64,000 nucleotides of DNA from Rhea pennata (Eukaryota > Chordata > Aves > Rheiformes > Rheidae). Shown here piece by piece: positions 36,891 to 50,172 of this stretch; within the stretch, counting starts at the first letter, position 1, and every line of letters begins with the position of its first letter. The position numbers and the translations under genes were made by a program. The notes under the pieces are model-generated. The model worked only from the letters and a program-made list of their open reading frames with translations. It was not told where the DNA came from and did not search any database. Where the stretch lies: assembly GCF_028389875.1 (NCBI RefSeq), contig NC_084666.1, positions 59,342,422-59,406,421 on the forward strand, read 5' to 3'.

Positions 36891-39460
36891 CATAGCAATT
36901 GTCTTTCATTCTGACTTGAATTAATTGGATCAGATGATACAAAAATTAAATATTTACATATATTATTAAAGCATTAAAATCATTCTATTAAAGTAGAAAA
37001 ATTATATTATTCTTCTGCTTCCATGCCAAAAGGGCAGGTTTAAGTTGACCTCTATAGCATTACTCATGATGGTCAGAAGTAACCAAGTTGTTAAGTCTAC
37101 GTAGGATCAGAATCAAAATACTCTCTGAAAGGTGAAAGGTATTTTGAACAGACTCTATGATCATGATATGATATGAGGCATCCACTGTATTTGCAATGTT
37201 AGAGGAAAGTTGGCTGAATTTGGCTGTTGTCAGTAGAATTTTGACAGATTCAATTACAGTCACATTACATACAGTTTAATTGCCGTTGCTACACATGCCA
37301 TGACTTCCATTTTGTAACTAGTTTTGGACGGCTAATATTCTCTTCTTCATACAGTACGAGTGGTGTCATTTCAACAAAACAAATGTGCATGTTTTTAATA
37401 TTTGCCTAAGGGTCTTTTAAATTTTAATATTACAAGAATATCCGTGGAAAATATTCTGCATGTATGAAATAATTTGACCTTATTTATTTTCACTGATGCT
37501 GAGAACATTGTAATGACAGCCCTTGCACTAAATCATCTGTTTCCTCAGTGGCAAAAGGGTGGTTTGAGTAAGGCTGTTTTAACACAGTACAATTTTCTTC
37601 TAATCAATAACCTGGCTTGCACAAAGCTGCTCTTTATTCTACTGCTACAATATTAGAGCAGACAAACATTTAATTATGAATAGCAATACTCCTAGTTCAA
37701 ATGTGAAACGAATGTTTTTTGTCTGTTAGCACACAGAAGTTAATAACTGTTGAGTTAACCATCTATTAGTACTGGCTTAATAATAGTCATAGGTTTGTTT
37801 AAATAGAACTGTAAATTCATGTATGCAATAATTTCTGACTGCAAAGAATTTTAATTTTATGTCAGAATTATGTTACTTACTGATACATTTCATCTAGTTT
37901 GTAGAAAGCAGGTAGGAAGGCTCTTAAATGCATAAACCATACACAGAGGTCTTCTAAAATAAAGAGGCTGAAAAAGCTGGAAAAAAACAATGAAGTGCAC
38001 ACTTGATTATCTATTTATTGTCAAAAGGTACATATATAAATCTAAGAATTAGATAGAAATTGGTATCTTTCTTACACAGCCCTGAATGGGATAGTGAAAG
38101 TCACACTAAAACATTTTTCATCTTTGAACCATATCGCAGAGTTAGTATTGTGGCTTGCTGAGCCTAAATGGTAGAAAATCTAGAAGGGAGTTTTATTTAT
38201 AATATCCACACTGTTTCTCAAGCTTTTGATTCACTCTATTCTGTTTTTTTTCTCCCCATTGCAGTCTTTTACATTTTTGATTTTTCAGTTTAAAATAGAT
38301 TTTTAATTTATAGTTTTCTCTTTCTTTCTTTTTATATTTTTTTGCCTGCTTTATCCCTCTCCCTTTCAGTTTCAGGGGAAACCGAACCTCAAAATTAGCC
38401 AGATGACCATAGAGGAGAAAACTGAAAAAAAACCCAAACAAACAAATTATAATTACAAAAAATGTTTTCAACTTAATGAATCGCAAGGACAACCTCACCA
38501 ATTTAAAATCAATTGCATTGAGGGCAGAGGATACTACCTTAAAAAGAAAATCTATTTTAATTTCTTAAAATTTTCCTCCAAAATTGTTGTTGCTGAACAA
38601 CTCAATTATACTTAACTATGAGGCCAACTGGATACTTGCAACATCCCAAATTTTCCCTGAATCCTCACTAACCAAGTCACCATATTAAAAGCAACAATAA
38701 CTTAGCGTATGCAATTCTGCAGGCCACCCAGTGAGGAAGTCCAGGGACCCATAAGGGAAAAGGATTTGTGGTCACCTACCTCTTTAGAATTAACTGGCTA
38801 GTAAAAACCATGAGGCCTCCTCTGAGAACATATTATACCTTGTGGTTCACTGTAGGTAAGAGCCAAAGTCTTCATCCACCCTTTAAGCAGAGAAGGCAAC
38901 AGTGCACCTTTCAAGTTTCCATGACATGAATGGGACTTAATCATATATGTATAACCAAGAACAGACTTAGGGACTTCAAGATGTTATTAAAGCTGCTGAG
39001 ATGTTTTCTTTCTTTTGTTCCATGGACAAAATTATTCAAATATCTTTTTAAGGTACTATTTTTGTATGAATTAGTTTGTGTTTCCCATCGTCAGTGAGAA
39101 TACAGCTGTAGTTGATCTCAACTTTTTTTTTGGTATTATTTATTACAGATATTTAAATAAGAAATAATTAGGAATTGGGAAATCATTAGGCTTGCAGACA
39201 CTCCCCAGCTGTACATACTTTAACTGAGGTATAACTGTTAATAGTGCATGATATAAATCCCCCACAAGTGAAAGTTAGCCAGATAACAAACTCATTCAAA
39301 GCAAGGCAAAGAAATGGCTAGAGTAAATGTCCTGGGCTCTTTAAAATCTACTATGTTTCTAAAATTAATCTCCTTTAGCCCATGAAAGAAGGCCAGAAGA
39401 ATTATACACCTGGGAAGCTACAAAGAACACTGTATATTATGGTTAGCTGAAAGGAACCAA

Positions 39461-39545
39461 ATTCTTTCCTTATGCAAGCTACTGAAGTCAATGGAATTAC
39501 AAAAGCTTTGGCTTCCAGCATTTGATGAGTGTCTGGTGTAACAGA
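39461..39545. mobile_element. Possible ancient sauropsid interspersed repeat
   Basis: Contains CTACTGAAGTCAATGGAATT within an otherwise unremarkable stretch. The ACTGAAGTCAATGG core recurs in very old dispersed repeats of birds and reptiles. No other boundary or tail is visible, so only the core supports the call. Confidence 0.28.
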
Positions 39546-39820
39546 TTTTAGAGACACTTAATGCAAAATTAGTGCAGGATATAATTTCTCAAAAAGTAAT
39601 GAAAAAGCCTTAGGAAGCTTTACAGTAAAATGACATACTTGTGTATTTTGAAATACTGAGACTTTCTGACATAGTCTGAATCTATTTCTGCTGGTAGGTT
39701 AGAAACTACTTGGGCACACTCAGAATTAGGACATCAGCCCCTGGAATCCTAGGATTTCAAGACAGACATTTTTCTTCTATGGTGGGAAGAGTGTAAATGC
39801 CACCATATAATACTGAGTTT

Positions 39821-39873
39821 ACATACAGACATTGATATCAAGATATCAACATGCATTCACCTGGTCTGTATGT
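39821..39873. repeat. Nested inverted repeat, 10-bp outer and 8-bp inner arms
   Basis: Outer arms ACATACAGAC (39821-39830) and GTCTGTATGT (39864-39873) are exact reverse complements. Inside them TTGATATC (39832-39839), AA, GATATCAA (39842-39849) forms a second perfect inverted repeat. The two are nested and off-centre. In single-stranded form the DNA or RNA could make a two-level stem structure. No gene or known element explains it. Confidence 0.85.
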
Positions 39874-41911
39874 TATTGTGGTGCCTAGTTACCTCAGGAA
39901 TCAAGCACCCATTCAATGTAGTGGATAAGCAAACAAAAATATGATGGAGAATGGCAAAAGGATTACAAAATAAAATATGCATGGTTTAACAGAGAAGTAG
40001 AAAGCCCAGGTTGCCCCTAGATAGTTCAAGCTACATTTGTAAGTGAGCGTGCTTTTGACTAAAAGAGATAAAGATCTGCAAAAACAGAGTTTTACCTGAA
40101 ACTGGAGGATAATTAGCTACTTAAGACAGAAATAAAATGAGTGCACGAAGCACTTTGCAGAAACTTACAGGAATCACTGTAGCATTTTTGGCTTACTGAG
40201 CCAAAACAGAAACCGAACATTGTTTCGAAATAGAAATTGAACATTTAAGCAGAAATTTGCCTAGTTCGGGAGTCCCTGAAATTGGCTTTTGTTTGTCACC
40301 AATAGATTATTTACTTTCATGAATCCCTCCCTCATTTCTACACTCCCTTCTGTTATTATTCATGATTTGTCAACAGACAAGAAATTCCTTTCAGTTCCAG
40401 TGATCAAGTGCTTCACTTGGATTAATTGTTTCATTTACTTTAAAAGAACAAAGGACTATATCAAAGCACATTTATTCTTTTGAGGTCTTTTAGATATTTG
40501 TTTCTAGTACTTATGGTTTTTGGAATTGAAAAAATGAAGATTTAACTTTATGAAAATATTTTAAGTCAAATGTCAGTCCACAGTATAGATGTTATGGAAA
40601 GATGGTGAGGACAAAGTTGTGTGTGCCACTGCATATTTCATCTTCAGCTCACTAATTTTCCCAGATTGCCTTGGCAGATCTCAGATTTGACACCACTGAA
40701 TTAAAGCTCTCAATCTTCTGTTCTCCAGACACACACACAGGATTCAACACTCTGGCTGAGGGTAAGAGCAACACAGAAGGAAATAGGAAAAACTGGTAGA
40801 GAAGGGGAATTACAATACCAGTACAGTAGAAAACAGACAGGAATTCATGGATGCAAACAGGATCACAACAGCATTATGTGGAAATACTATTTGTGGAAGG
40901 GAGGAAGGAACATCCATTGGGCAGGCCCAGGTTTTCACAGCATTTTAGGCCTGAGACAACATACTGTGGGTGAGTATCTTTGTCCCATTACCTATCTATG
41001 CGTGCTCTTGCACTCAGCCTTAACTGATCTATATTTGCCAAATAAATATACAAGCAGGTTTCGCTCTTAACGTCAATGAACTTGCAGCTGCTTACTTTTC
41101 ACCTGAACTTGGCTCTCAGTCTCTTTTTATTTCTTCTTTTGGTACAAATTTTGGATCCTCTCCCATCCTGTGTGAAGGGAAACAGTTTAAAATGGTTTAC
41201 AGAAAAAAATATATTAGCATTCATTAAAAATGAATTCAAAATTAAGAGATGAATTTGGCATGAGCTATAGAGAACTACAAGGCTGATGGCAGAGTTGGTA
41301 TTTTTAGACATCCATTCCAAATTACAGTTCCAGAATAACTACAGCTTTGTGTCACCCTAGTCAATGGTCTACGATTGGTCTGCTAAGCCATATTAAACTG
41401 TACGTTCAACAGATGCTGTGTATCATGGGCTATAAGAAAGTGATTCAGACTGAATATGCTTTGTTTGTCACAAAGAAGTTTGAAAATTTTTTTTTCTTTT
41501 GGCTGTGGCTGGACGGGTATCATTTAAACTGTTCTCCACTCACATGTCTTATGGCTAACAGGTTAAAACTATTACTGAAAGTTATGTACTTATTTGCTAT
41601 GAACTTTTATGGCATCACTTCCTTCTTACGATATCAGTACTCAAAAATAATGAAAATATTAACAGTCATTTGAACTTAACCATTTGCAAGTTTCTGCATA
41701 TTATACAGTTGTTAGGGGAATACAAAATAAACCTCTGTGTCATACTTTCTTTAACCTAAACTTCTTGCCTCACTGACCACAAGCCATCTGCGATCCTAAT
41801 TCTGTGATATACTAAAGGCTTTTGTGAAAAACTGAAAGCAGTCAGTGTGGTGCTAGAGCAGGTTACCCCTGGAACATACAGAGTAAGTAAAGAAAAAGTA
41901 AAGTCTTCTAC

Positions 41912-41937
41912 TTAAAAGTCAAGTAAAAGACTTTTAA
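41912..41937. repeat. 9-bp inverted repeat
   Basis: TTAAAAGTC (41912-41920) and GACTTTTAA (41929-41937) are exact reverse complements separated by 8 bases. It would form a short stem in RNA. The AT content makes a chance origin quite possible. Confidence 0.7.
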
Positions 41938-42351
41938 TTTTCACAATTTATGATTGTGACTCACATCATGATAGCATACACAGAAGAAACTTAATGAGTT
42001 TAATTTATATTTGTCCTTTATAGACAAACTAATTAACATTATTGTGTTAAGCATATTCTATTTGCCTACTGTGTCCAGTCTGTTGAAAATAAAGAGTTCT
42101 CACTATTTTGATATATCACCCTAGCAGGATCTCTAGTACATCATATCTTCAGCTTATGAGTGCAGCACAGTCTGTGGCAGCTGTTAAATCAGTATTTAGT
42201 TCATTGAGGCAAGACACCAAATTGAAAGCGATTGACTTAGTGTCCTGGGCGTTTTTCTCCTAGCCATAAAATGTGACATACTGTGCTGATTTAAAGTACT
42301 GCTGTCTGGAAGAGTGACAAGTAGAGGGAGAAGTGTACCATTGCTGTCAGC

Positions 42352-42367
42352 TCTATTGTACAATAGA
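42352..42367. repeat. 16-bp perfect palindrome with paired SOX-like cores
   Basis: TCTATTGTACAATAGA equals its own reverse complement. Each half holds ACAATAG / CTATTGT, which fits the (A/T)(A/T)CAA(A/T)G core recognised by SOX-family HMG proteins. The symmetry is seen directly; a regulatory role is inferred. Confidence 0.75.
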
Positions 42368-43470
42368 ACCTGTGTTCCAGTGAGGATGCTTATGTACAGA
42401 ACATTTAAAGCAAAATTCTTTTAGGTGGACCAACAAATAGTGCTTCACTTTTCAGTGCCCTTCAGTGAGTTCTGAGAGATTTCTTTCAATTGTATTATCA
42501 AGAGGAAATAAGTTTACATGTCTTTCCACAGCTAAACCTGAAGATACAGCACAGCTGAGTAGTTTGGAGATGTAGCTGATCACATCCACAGTTACCTAAG
42601 TGGCTGTGTACTCTGAAAGTCAACTGCAAAGTTTTCAGGGATGTGCCTACATTTTCCTCTGCTTAGTATTTACCCACTTGAATATTTCTTTCTTTGTTAT
42701 TTGTCAACCTAGTATTTAAAAAAAGAAAAAGATATTGAATTTTAAATACAGGGAATTTGCCCAAGACAAACTAAAGAATAGACTTACTTCATTTGAAATC
42801 TGTCTTTATACAGACCAGAAAAGAAAAAAAAATAGTATACCTGCACTTTTGTGTCATGCAGCTGAGACAAGTTGCATGAAATGTTGCTTCTGCTCAGTCC
42901 GGAGTCAGACAGATTGTATTTCATATTAATGCTTGACTTAATACTTGAACAGACCTGAGAAAAAAGCCCTCTTACAAGCAATTGTGGTATCTCCTGGGAG
43001 GCTGCAGTAAGCTTGTCTTTCATAAACTGCTCAGGCTGTATAAAGACTTGAGCTCCAGCTCATACTGAGGAGCAAGGAGGATTTTAATATCATAAGATAA
43101 ATGGGATGGCATTGTCCTAGCTCAATCCAGTTACCATAGGAAGGTCCTGGTTAATCAGCCTGGCTTAGACATCAGCTTTCAGATAGCTAGCAGGAGATAA
43201 GATGAGACTCATACAAGTGTAGCCCCTTTTCACTTCCTACCTGACCAGCTTAAATCCTAATGCATGTTCCCAATCTGTTCCAAATGTAGTTACGCACAGA
43301 AATTTATGAGTTACATTTGAATGTTGGTCTGATTTCAAGTTTATATTTAATACTGGGAAAAATGAATTAAGAAGCATCCTGATTTGCTAATGTATCAGTT
43401 TTTGTAATGATCTGTTGATGTTTTGAAAGGGAGATACATATTCATTCTCAAATCTAATATTAAACATATT

Positions 43471-43908
43471 AGGGCTACGAAGATGATTAGAGAACTGGAG
43501 CATCTCTCTTATGAGGAAAGGCTGCAAGAGCTGGGCCTGTTCAGCCTGGAGAAGAGAAGACAGAGGGGATCTTATCGATGTCTACAAATACCTTAGGGCA
43601 GAGTGTCAAGAGGATAGGGCCAGGCTACTTTCAGTAGTGCCAAGTGACAGGACAAGAGGCAAAGGGCACAAACTGAAACACAAAAAGTTCCACCTGAATA
43701 CAAGGAAAAACTTCTTTACTGTGAGGGTGACAGAGCACTGGAACAGGTTGCCCAGAGAGGTTGTACAGTCTCCTTCTCTGGAGATATTCAAAACCCACCT
43801 GGACGCGATTCTGTGCAACATGCTCTAGGTGACTCTGCTTGAGCAGGGGGGTTGGACTAGATGATCTCTTGAGGTCCCTTCCAACATCAACCGTTTTGTG
43901 ATTCTGTG
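43471..43908 (+). mobile_element. CR1 LINE 3' fragment
   Basis: This plus-strand CR1 copy contains only the last part of ORF2 and the 3' end. It begins abruptly at AGGGCTACGAAGATGATTAG and runs through the typical GAACTGGAGCATCTCTC and CTATGAGG-like segment. It ends with GGTTGGACTAGATGATCTC, AGGTCCCTTCCAAC and a terminal ATTCTGTG. It is clearly related to the copy at 50.2 kb but differs at many positions, including loss of CpGs to TG/CA. That suggests greater age or a neighbouring subfamily. It is severely 5' truncated (about 440 bp kept), as is normal for CR1. No target-site duplication is expected or seen. Confidence 0.95.
43511..43828 (+). pseudogene. CR1 ORF2 C-terminal remnant, frameshifted
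   Basis: This is an open frame of 105 codons within the CR1 fragment. From about codon 17 it matches the CR1 ORF2 C-terminus: [19 protein letters not shown], then DRTRGKGHKLKHKKFHLNT, then FFTVRVTEHWNRLPREVV and [19 protein letters not shown]. The first residues are out of frame. Read in another frame, the bases just upstream give [20 protein letters not shown], so a small deletion near 43563 (apparently 2 bp) separates the two parts. The fragment has no catalytic RT motifs and is a dead transposon relic, not a gene. Confidence 0.88.
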
Positions 43909-46900
43909 AAACAAGTACATTGCAAGAGTTAACAAATAAACAAATAGTTCATATTGATGATGGCAGGAACTGAGAAAAAAATTCCAATATCCAAGTTTAA
44001 AATGATCTCCTTAGCAGTAGTCCCGCACCTTTCTTGAATCTGGGCCTTCAAGTCAGTGCCAGGGTTTATACACAGGATAGAATAGGAAAGACTACTGAGT
44101 ACATAAATCATTCTTTTCCCCCAGAGTATGTCCCATAAAGTCTATATATTGCAAAGTGTGCTCTGTGGAAATAGACACGGTAACATCATGTTTTCAAAAG
44201 ACTGTTTACTAGAAGTCCTTAGCAGAAGTCCAGGACTGCATTCAAGAGAGCATTTACAGGCCTGCGGTATTACAGGTATCTAGCAATACAGATATTACAT
44301 TCCCCAGGGCAAAGAATTCATGTAGAGGTCTTCCTCCAACAGACCATAATCTTTCTAATCTATTCATCTACTCTCCCACATCATCCCTTCCCTCCCGCCT
44401 TATATTAGTCCACATTCTCATAGGCAAGCAAATATTGAACTTTTCACCTCCTTTCACTTCTCTAGCTTCTTAATTTCCATCAGCTTGCTATTCTACAGGT
44501 TTGCACAAGACAGTGCCATTAGATCAACAGCCTTTGAGTAGAACCTGTAAATTATGGGTTTTAAAAAAAGTAATTAATGTATATTTCTTGACCTTTTTTT
44601 CCTACTGATAGGAACAAAACTTAAAGCAATCAGGGCTGACTCAAAACCCTCTAAAAACATTCACTTAACGTTAATAAGGTTTGGAGCTAACTATAGGAAC
44701 AAAAACATTTTCAGAACAATATATAAAACCTTAAAACTGGCAGAGTCACAAGTAGATGCCATGACAAAGAAAAACATAGTAACAGAAATACTACTGCTTC
44801 TGACAAATGAGGAAACTGATGTCAGATAACTTCACTGGTGCTCCCAGTGACTATAAGAGCTCTGTTACATGCAGATGAAATTGAGGCTCTAACGGTATTA
44901 GTCGAACATCTATATAAACAGGGACCTGTGAGGGAAAGAGAGGACGGCTCCTTGGATGTATAAATGATCAGTAGGAATCTGGGCCCTTTGAAAGTTATCT
45001 TTCTTTCTGATAACCTAGTTAGATTGTTGCAAGAGTTTTACTAGCTATACTTAAATTTCTTGTTATGAGGCCTCAACATTAGGACTCTAATAGGAGGCCT
45101 CAATACAATGATTTGCTACTGTATTTCCTTTCAAAAGTGAAATAGGTATGTGTATGTGTGAGTGTGTACTAATTAACTGCTGATTATCAGAGTAAGAATT
45201 TGCCAAAGACAGAAGAAAATTTTCAGACTTTTCTCATTTGCTTTACAGTATGACGACTTCATGCAGCTTTTGGCATGCTATACTGCTCTAAGAGACAAAG
45301 CACTTCTGAATTTTCAGGTTATTTATTTGGCACTTCACCCCCCTCTGCCTTTTCCCTATCTAAGTTTTATACAGTACAGCCAGAGCCAAGTGGAATGTAA
45401 AGCTGGAATTTTGCTGAAGTATTCCAATGACACGAGCACACCCCTTAAGAGTCCCAGCCTCCGAAGTACAGTACCTGAATTCTGCTGTAGAGAATGTAGC
45501 AGGATGGGCAATAACCTGTCCTTGTGAGTGTGAATACACAAGCACACACTCAGAATCATCACACTACCAGCTGTTAAGTAGAAGATTTGCAGGCAGTAGG
45601 TTTCCTTGCCAGGTTGCAAGGTATCAGAACATTTCAGAATCGTTTTAGTTGACAGACTCTCTCTAAATCTGGATGTGTTCCCTTGCCGTTGTAGAATGTG
45701 AGACTAAGCATTCTGCATTATCTATAAATAGAGAACTCTTGACAAATATTTTAGGTGTATTTTCATAAAAATGAACACCAACACCAAACTTTTCAGCTTT
45801 TTTTCTTTCTCCCAGATTTCCTCCCTCTTCGTGGCTTTTCTTCGTTCTGTATTGTTGTTGGATACATCCTCAAAATTATTGTATCAGCAGTCAAGTTTTT
45901 GGATTCTTTTGTTACATGCTGGTGCTGACATTTTCAATCTGTAAAGCTGTCCAGAACACTTCAGCATAACCCTTCTCCTGGCAGTGCTGTGAGCAGTGCA
46001 TCAGTGGTGGGTATCTGATCTGAGTGAATATAGGTCAGATTTCAGAGCGCCTGCTGATATATAGGGGGATAGAAAAAAACAAAACACATCTGTTCAGAAT
46101 AGTGTAGCCCATCTCCAAATGTGAGAAAATTGGTCAGGAATCTGAATCCTTCATCCATCGTAACTGCCAGGGGGGACACAGCTGGGACAAAGCCAACCCT
46201 ATGCATTGCAGCTAAGCCATGAGCTGAGGGAAAGTGAAGTTTGGTAAGTCTAGTCATTTACAGAAATCCTCTGAAGTTAGTGGAAGTGTATTTGCTTACT
46301 AATGTGATTTCTCTGCACATCTATTTTCCAACTGTTTTGATCACAGAGTATGAAACTTCATGGTCTTTCTCCCCTCTGTATCATGAAGCATTTCATGTGG
46401 AAGGTAGGACACAAGTTGTGCCCTACACCAAAAGAAAAAACATCTAGAAAAAAATGTATTAAAGGTTATTTTAACCTTGTTTCTTGCATCTGCTAAGAAA
46501 GATTGGCCCACAGGGATATTAGATACATGCTGTTGATTCTCTCACTGTTAGTACTGACATGTGAATTGAGAAAATTATCACTTTTGTCTTCTAATTGCCT
46601 TTAAGGTTTGGACCATGGCAAAGTATTCCATTTTGGGTACAGATCACAATTTCTTAAGAGCAGTCAAACCTAAAATATGCTTCTTTAATATGAGGCAGAG
46701 ATGTTTCCTGGAGCCAGAATAAACTTACCTGAGATCCTGACGGACCTGAAAGACAATTAGATAGATCAAGATAGATCACTCACTTTGTTGGCACCTGTGC
46801 TAGGATGAAGAATTGCTTATTTTTGCTGTCCCTGTTACTTCAAACATTTAAAATGTAGATTATCAAAATCACTCAGCAATACAACGCCACTTTATTTTGG

Positions 46901-49900
46901 CTCACGTTCCCTGAGATAGGAACAGTTTTGAACATGAGTTTGTGTTGTACAGTTTTGCAAGTGCAGGTCTTGCAGTACTTTCCAAGCTTTTTTGCACAAA
47001 TATGCATGCTTACTTTTGAAAGACTGGACTAAAAGACTGTTGATTACTTCCTATTCTGAATCTTAAGCTTTGACAGTGGGGTTTTTTGGGGTTAATCTGA
47101 TAAAGGAAAAGAGGATAACCTTTCCCACCTAGATGCATAAATTGCCTGTATGCAAACAGGCAGTGGAAATTGCCCAAGAGCCTTCATGCTTCAAGTACAT
47201 TGTGCGATTATTTTTATATTCAGTCATGTACACATTCTGTGGTAATATTCACCTTTTTTGTTGTACAGTATCAAATGAAGACTGTGACATTAAAAGCAGG
47301 GTGTAAGAGAAATGAAGATATGTCAGTAAAAGCAGTTGATGAAAACCTTATTAAAAAAACTATGCTGTAATGTATATGTTTGTAATAACAGCTCTGAATT
47401 CTGCAGGGGCCTATAAGTAATGAAGAAAATTGGTCAAGCAAAAAACCAAAGTTATTGAAAACTTGAGAGCTGTTGAGTCTCACGGCATTCAAACTAAACA
47501 TCTGCATAAAATAAACCTGTGCCCTGCTGACAGTATTTTTGTTGTTCTGCTTTTTTACATCAATTTTTTTGCTAAGTTGGGTTTGCTCCAGTAAATGTTG
47601 TATGGTGAGAATGATGTCCCTAATTTCCGTAAGTAGTCAGCATTCATTATCAATTTAATATTAATAGCAAGGTGAAATGCAAAACTGAACAGGACTTGCA
47701 ATGTCACCAAGGAGAAAGTCACCCTCTTAAAGTGGAAAGCTTTTGGTGTTAATGTATCTTTCCCAGCTGAGAAACAGGATAACTAGGGGAGGGAATGATC
47801 AAGGCATTGCAAATTTTGCAGGAAGGAAGCTACAGTGAGGAATCAAATCAGAGGATCCCAACACAGGCTGCATGAAGAGTCAGGCTGTGCAGAAGATAAA
47901 AAAGAAGAAAAACAAAGCCAATAGAAACTCTAATGAAGATAAACTACTATTTATTTGCCTGGAAAGACATAAACTAAATAGGCAGGAGTAGAGTCTGAGT
48001 TTGGAAAAGAGATAATACTTATTGACTTGTACGGAGCAAAAGTTGCACAAAACGTGATTTCCTAACATGCCTGAGAATCTAAAGTTACTTGTTTTGAACT
48101 TTTACAGTAAAGTGAAGAACAAAAAGAGAAACTTGTGCTCAGCAAAGTTTTGACAGCATGTCTTACCAGGAAAGCCTTTGGTTCTTTCTTGGTTCCTGTC
48201 TTGGTTTTGCAATTTATGGTGAAATTCAGCTAGTCTTTCCAGAACTGCCATTTGACAAGAATGTAATTATATTTGACCAATGACAACCACAGAGACAAAG
48301 AAAATACGTCAAGTTTAAGATGACCTTTCTTAATTGATCTTTGCCTACAGTTAATTATTCATTGTCTGTATATAAAATATTTACAATCTGGAAACAATTT
48401 AATCTTACATGATGCATTGTATTTTCTAACTGAAAAATGATGGCATGAGTTACTCTCTTTTATCTCAGCTCTTAAAAAATATCCAGTTAATAAAAGCAAA
48501 ACCCATCAGACAGATAAGATACTAATGTTCATCTTACAAATGAGCAGCAGGAGAAAACTTGCATTATGAACAAGAGGACTTCATGACGTTACCTGCAAAA
48601 CAGCTGTTTTAAAAGATAATCTTGGAAAAAAAAATGGCCTGAGCAAAAAGGAGAAGATTCAATTTCAGGGGGATAAAATTCTGTCGTATAGGCACTATTA
48701 AAAAAATAAAGGTGAACTCATTTTTGTTTTGTGAACACATTTTGGCTAAAACAATGTACTGGCATTTTCACAGCTGCCATGTGACCAATGGATAAAAGAC
48801 CTAAGCAATAGAAGTAGTGACATCAGAACAGTGAATGCTATTCTGCAACAAGAAATTACGGAATTTCTGGGGCTGGACCAGAGTTCTGTATTCTCTATTT
48901 TCAATCTTGACATTTTTTGTAACACCTTTTACTTTTTTAAAAAAAAAAATCTTTCTTCCTCTGATAATTCTCTTTCTTCTTGATCTTTCTTGGACACTGA
49001 TATTATTATGCAAGGAAAATAAAGAGGACAGCAGAGACTATAGTCTAAAGAGACCGCTCATTTGCCATCATCTTGATTTTTACCAGATAGCACAGTTCTG
49101 ACACGGCCCTCAGAGGCCAGGCAGGATACCTGAAGGCATCTGAGATGGCTGTAGACACTTATGTTTCGGCTCATGACTCCCATTGCTTGTGACAATAATG
49201 ACTGCACTGAGCTTTCCTCTTCTAGCTCAAGTAAAAACAATAGATGCTTTCTATACCTGTAAACAACTAACTCGCATTGATCTGCAGAGGATCACTTAGA
49301 ATTAACTAAGAATGCGTGTGCCTGAACACTGGCCTTGATCACAAGAAGGGCTTCCAATGGCAATGGACAACTACAGCCTTGGGCTAAATGGAATTTGTTA
49401 GCTTTGCTGCACGACCTATTAATTTATATCACCATGTCTGACATTCTCATAAACTATCTGTGGGGCAGAAAGGCTGTAATTTAATATTTTTAGGTATAAT
49501 ACGTTCATTAAATGAGATCCCAAGATGTGTGTACATTAATTGAACTGGATTTTAACAGAAATTAATTTATATGTAATACCATATAAACTAATGAGATATA
49601 GATGAATATTAGTCATCATGCCACAACAAAATATTTTCACATTTAAATATGCCCCTGGTGAATTGTTTCTTTATGTTCTGAGTGATGGTTGTCTACAGAT
49701 GGCGGGCTTTGTTGTCTGAGGTGATCCACCTGGAATTAGTTATTTCTTCTGGATGAAGCCAAGGAATGCTAACATTTTTAAAAGCTCAGTGATACAATAA
49801 AGCCCATGTTAGATTTATAGTATTGGCATCACATTTAATTTTATTATCTACATTTATTTATGATGATTTCCCATTTTACTTGAGGAAAAGATGCTGAAGC

Positions 49901-50132
49901 TCTACAATTAAATCTTAAAACATCCCTACACTGCTATTAAAACCTATTTTTCCTCCTCTAATCCCAAAGCTGATGACTTATTTTTGGTACTGATCTGCCT
50001 CTATCTCTGGTTAAACAGATATATATTTCTTCAATGATATTCTATAATATGCACATGAGTACACCACATGTACAAATTATTAAAATGACACAAAAGTAAA
50101 AGAAAGAATAAAAGATTCTTATAAAATATTGC
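43909..50132. other. Unique noncoding DNA between two opposed CR1 copies
   Basis: No gene recognised. At 45250-45318 there is a 69-bp segment with a good acceptor (TTTGCTTTACAG) and a CAG/GTTATT right border that is open in one frame (YDDFMQLLACY...LLNFQ), the best-looking small exon candidate here. Two GAGGCCTCAA motifs lie 27 bp apart near 45067 and 45094. The part 49480-49760 is rich in TTAAT motifs and includes CTACAGATGGCGGGC, a weak CTCF-like match. Confidence 0.5.
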
Positions 50133-50172
50133 CAATCCTATTGGATATTAAATATCCAATTTTTCATCCAAT
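50133..50172. promoter_or_regulatory. CCAAT-box cluster with a 21-bp palindrome beside the CR1 3' end
   Basis: CCAAT occurs on the plus strand at 50133, 50156 and 50168. It also occurs on the minus strand as ATTGG at 50140. The segment 50140-50160 (ATTGGATATT, A, AATATCCAAT) is a perfect inverted repeat with a one-base centre. CCAAT is the NF-Y core motif. The cluster ends immediately before the CR1 3' terminus at 50174 and so is part of the host flank. The motif positions are seen directly; promoter activity is only a possibility. Confidence 0.4.

Larger units (their letters stand above)
36536..43470. other. Unique noncoding DNA, no gene recognised
   Basis: AT-rich sequence with no recognised transposon apart from a possible ancient core near 39.5 kb. 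It holds the palindromes at 36875 and 42352 and the nested inverted repeat at 39821. Small frames are F/K/N-rich and lack domains. Confidence 0.6.

Noticed and set aside
45067..45103. Two GAGGCCTCAA motifs 27 bp apart
   Set aside because: Only ten bases match and the intervening sequence does not repeat, so it is most likely chance.
46462..46478. Inverted repeat AAGGTTA, TTT, TAACCTT
   Set aside because: Seven-base arms in AT-rich DNA are expected by chance many times in this window.
49690..49715. CTCF-like site CTACAGATGGCGGGC
   Set aside because: Differs from the core consensus at about three positions, and one weak match is expected by chance.
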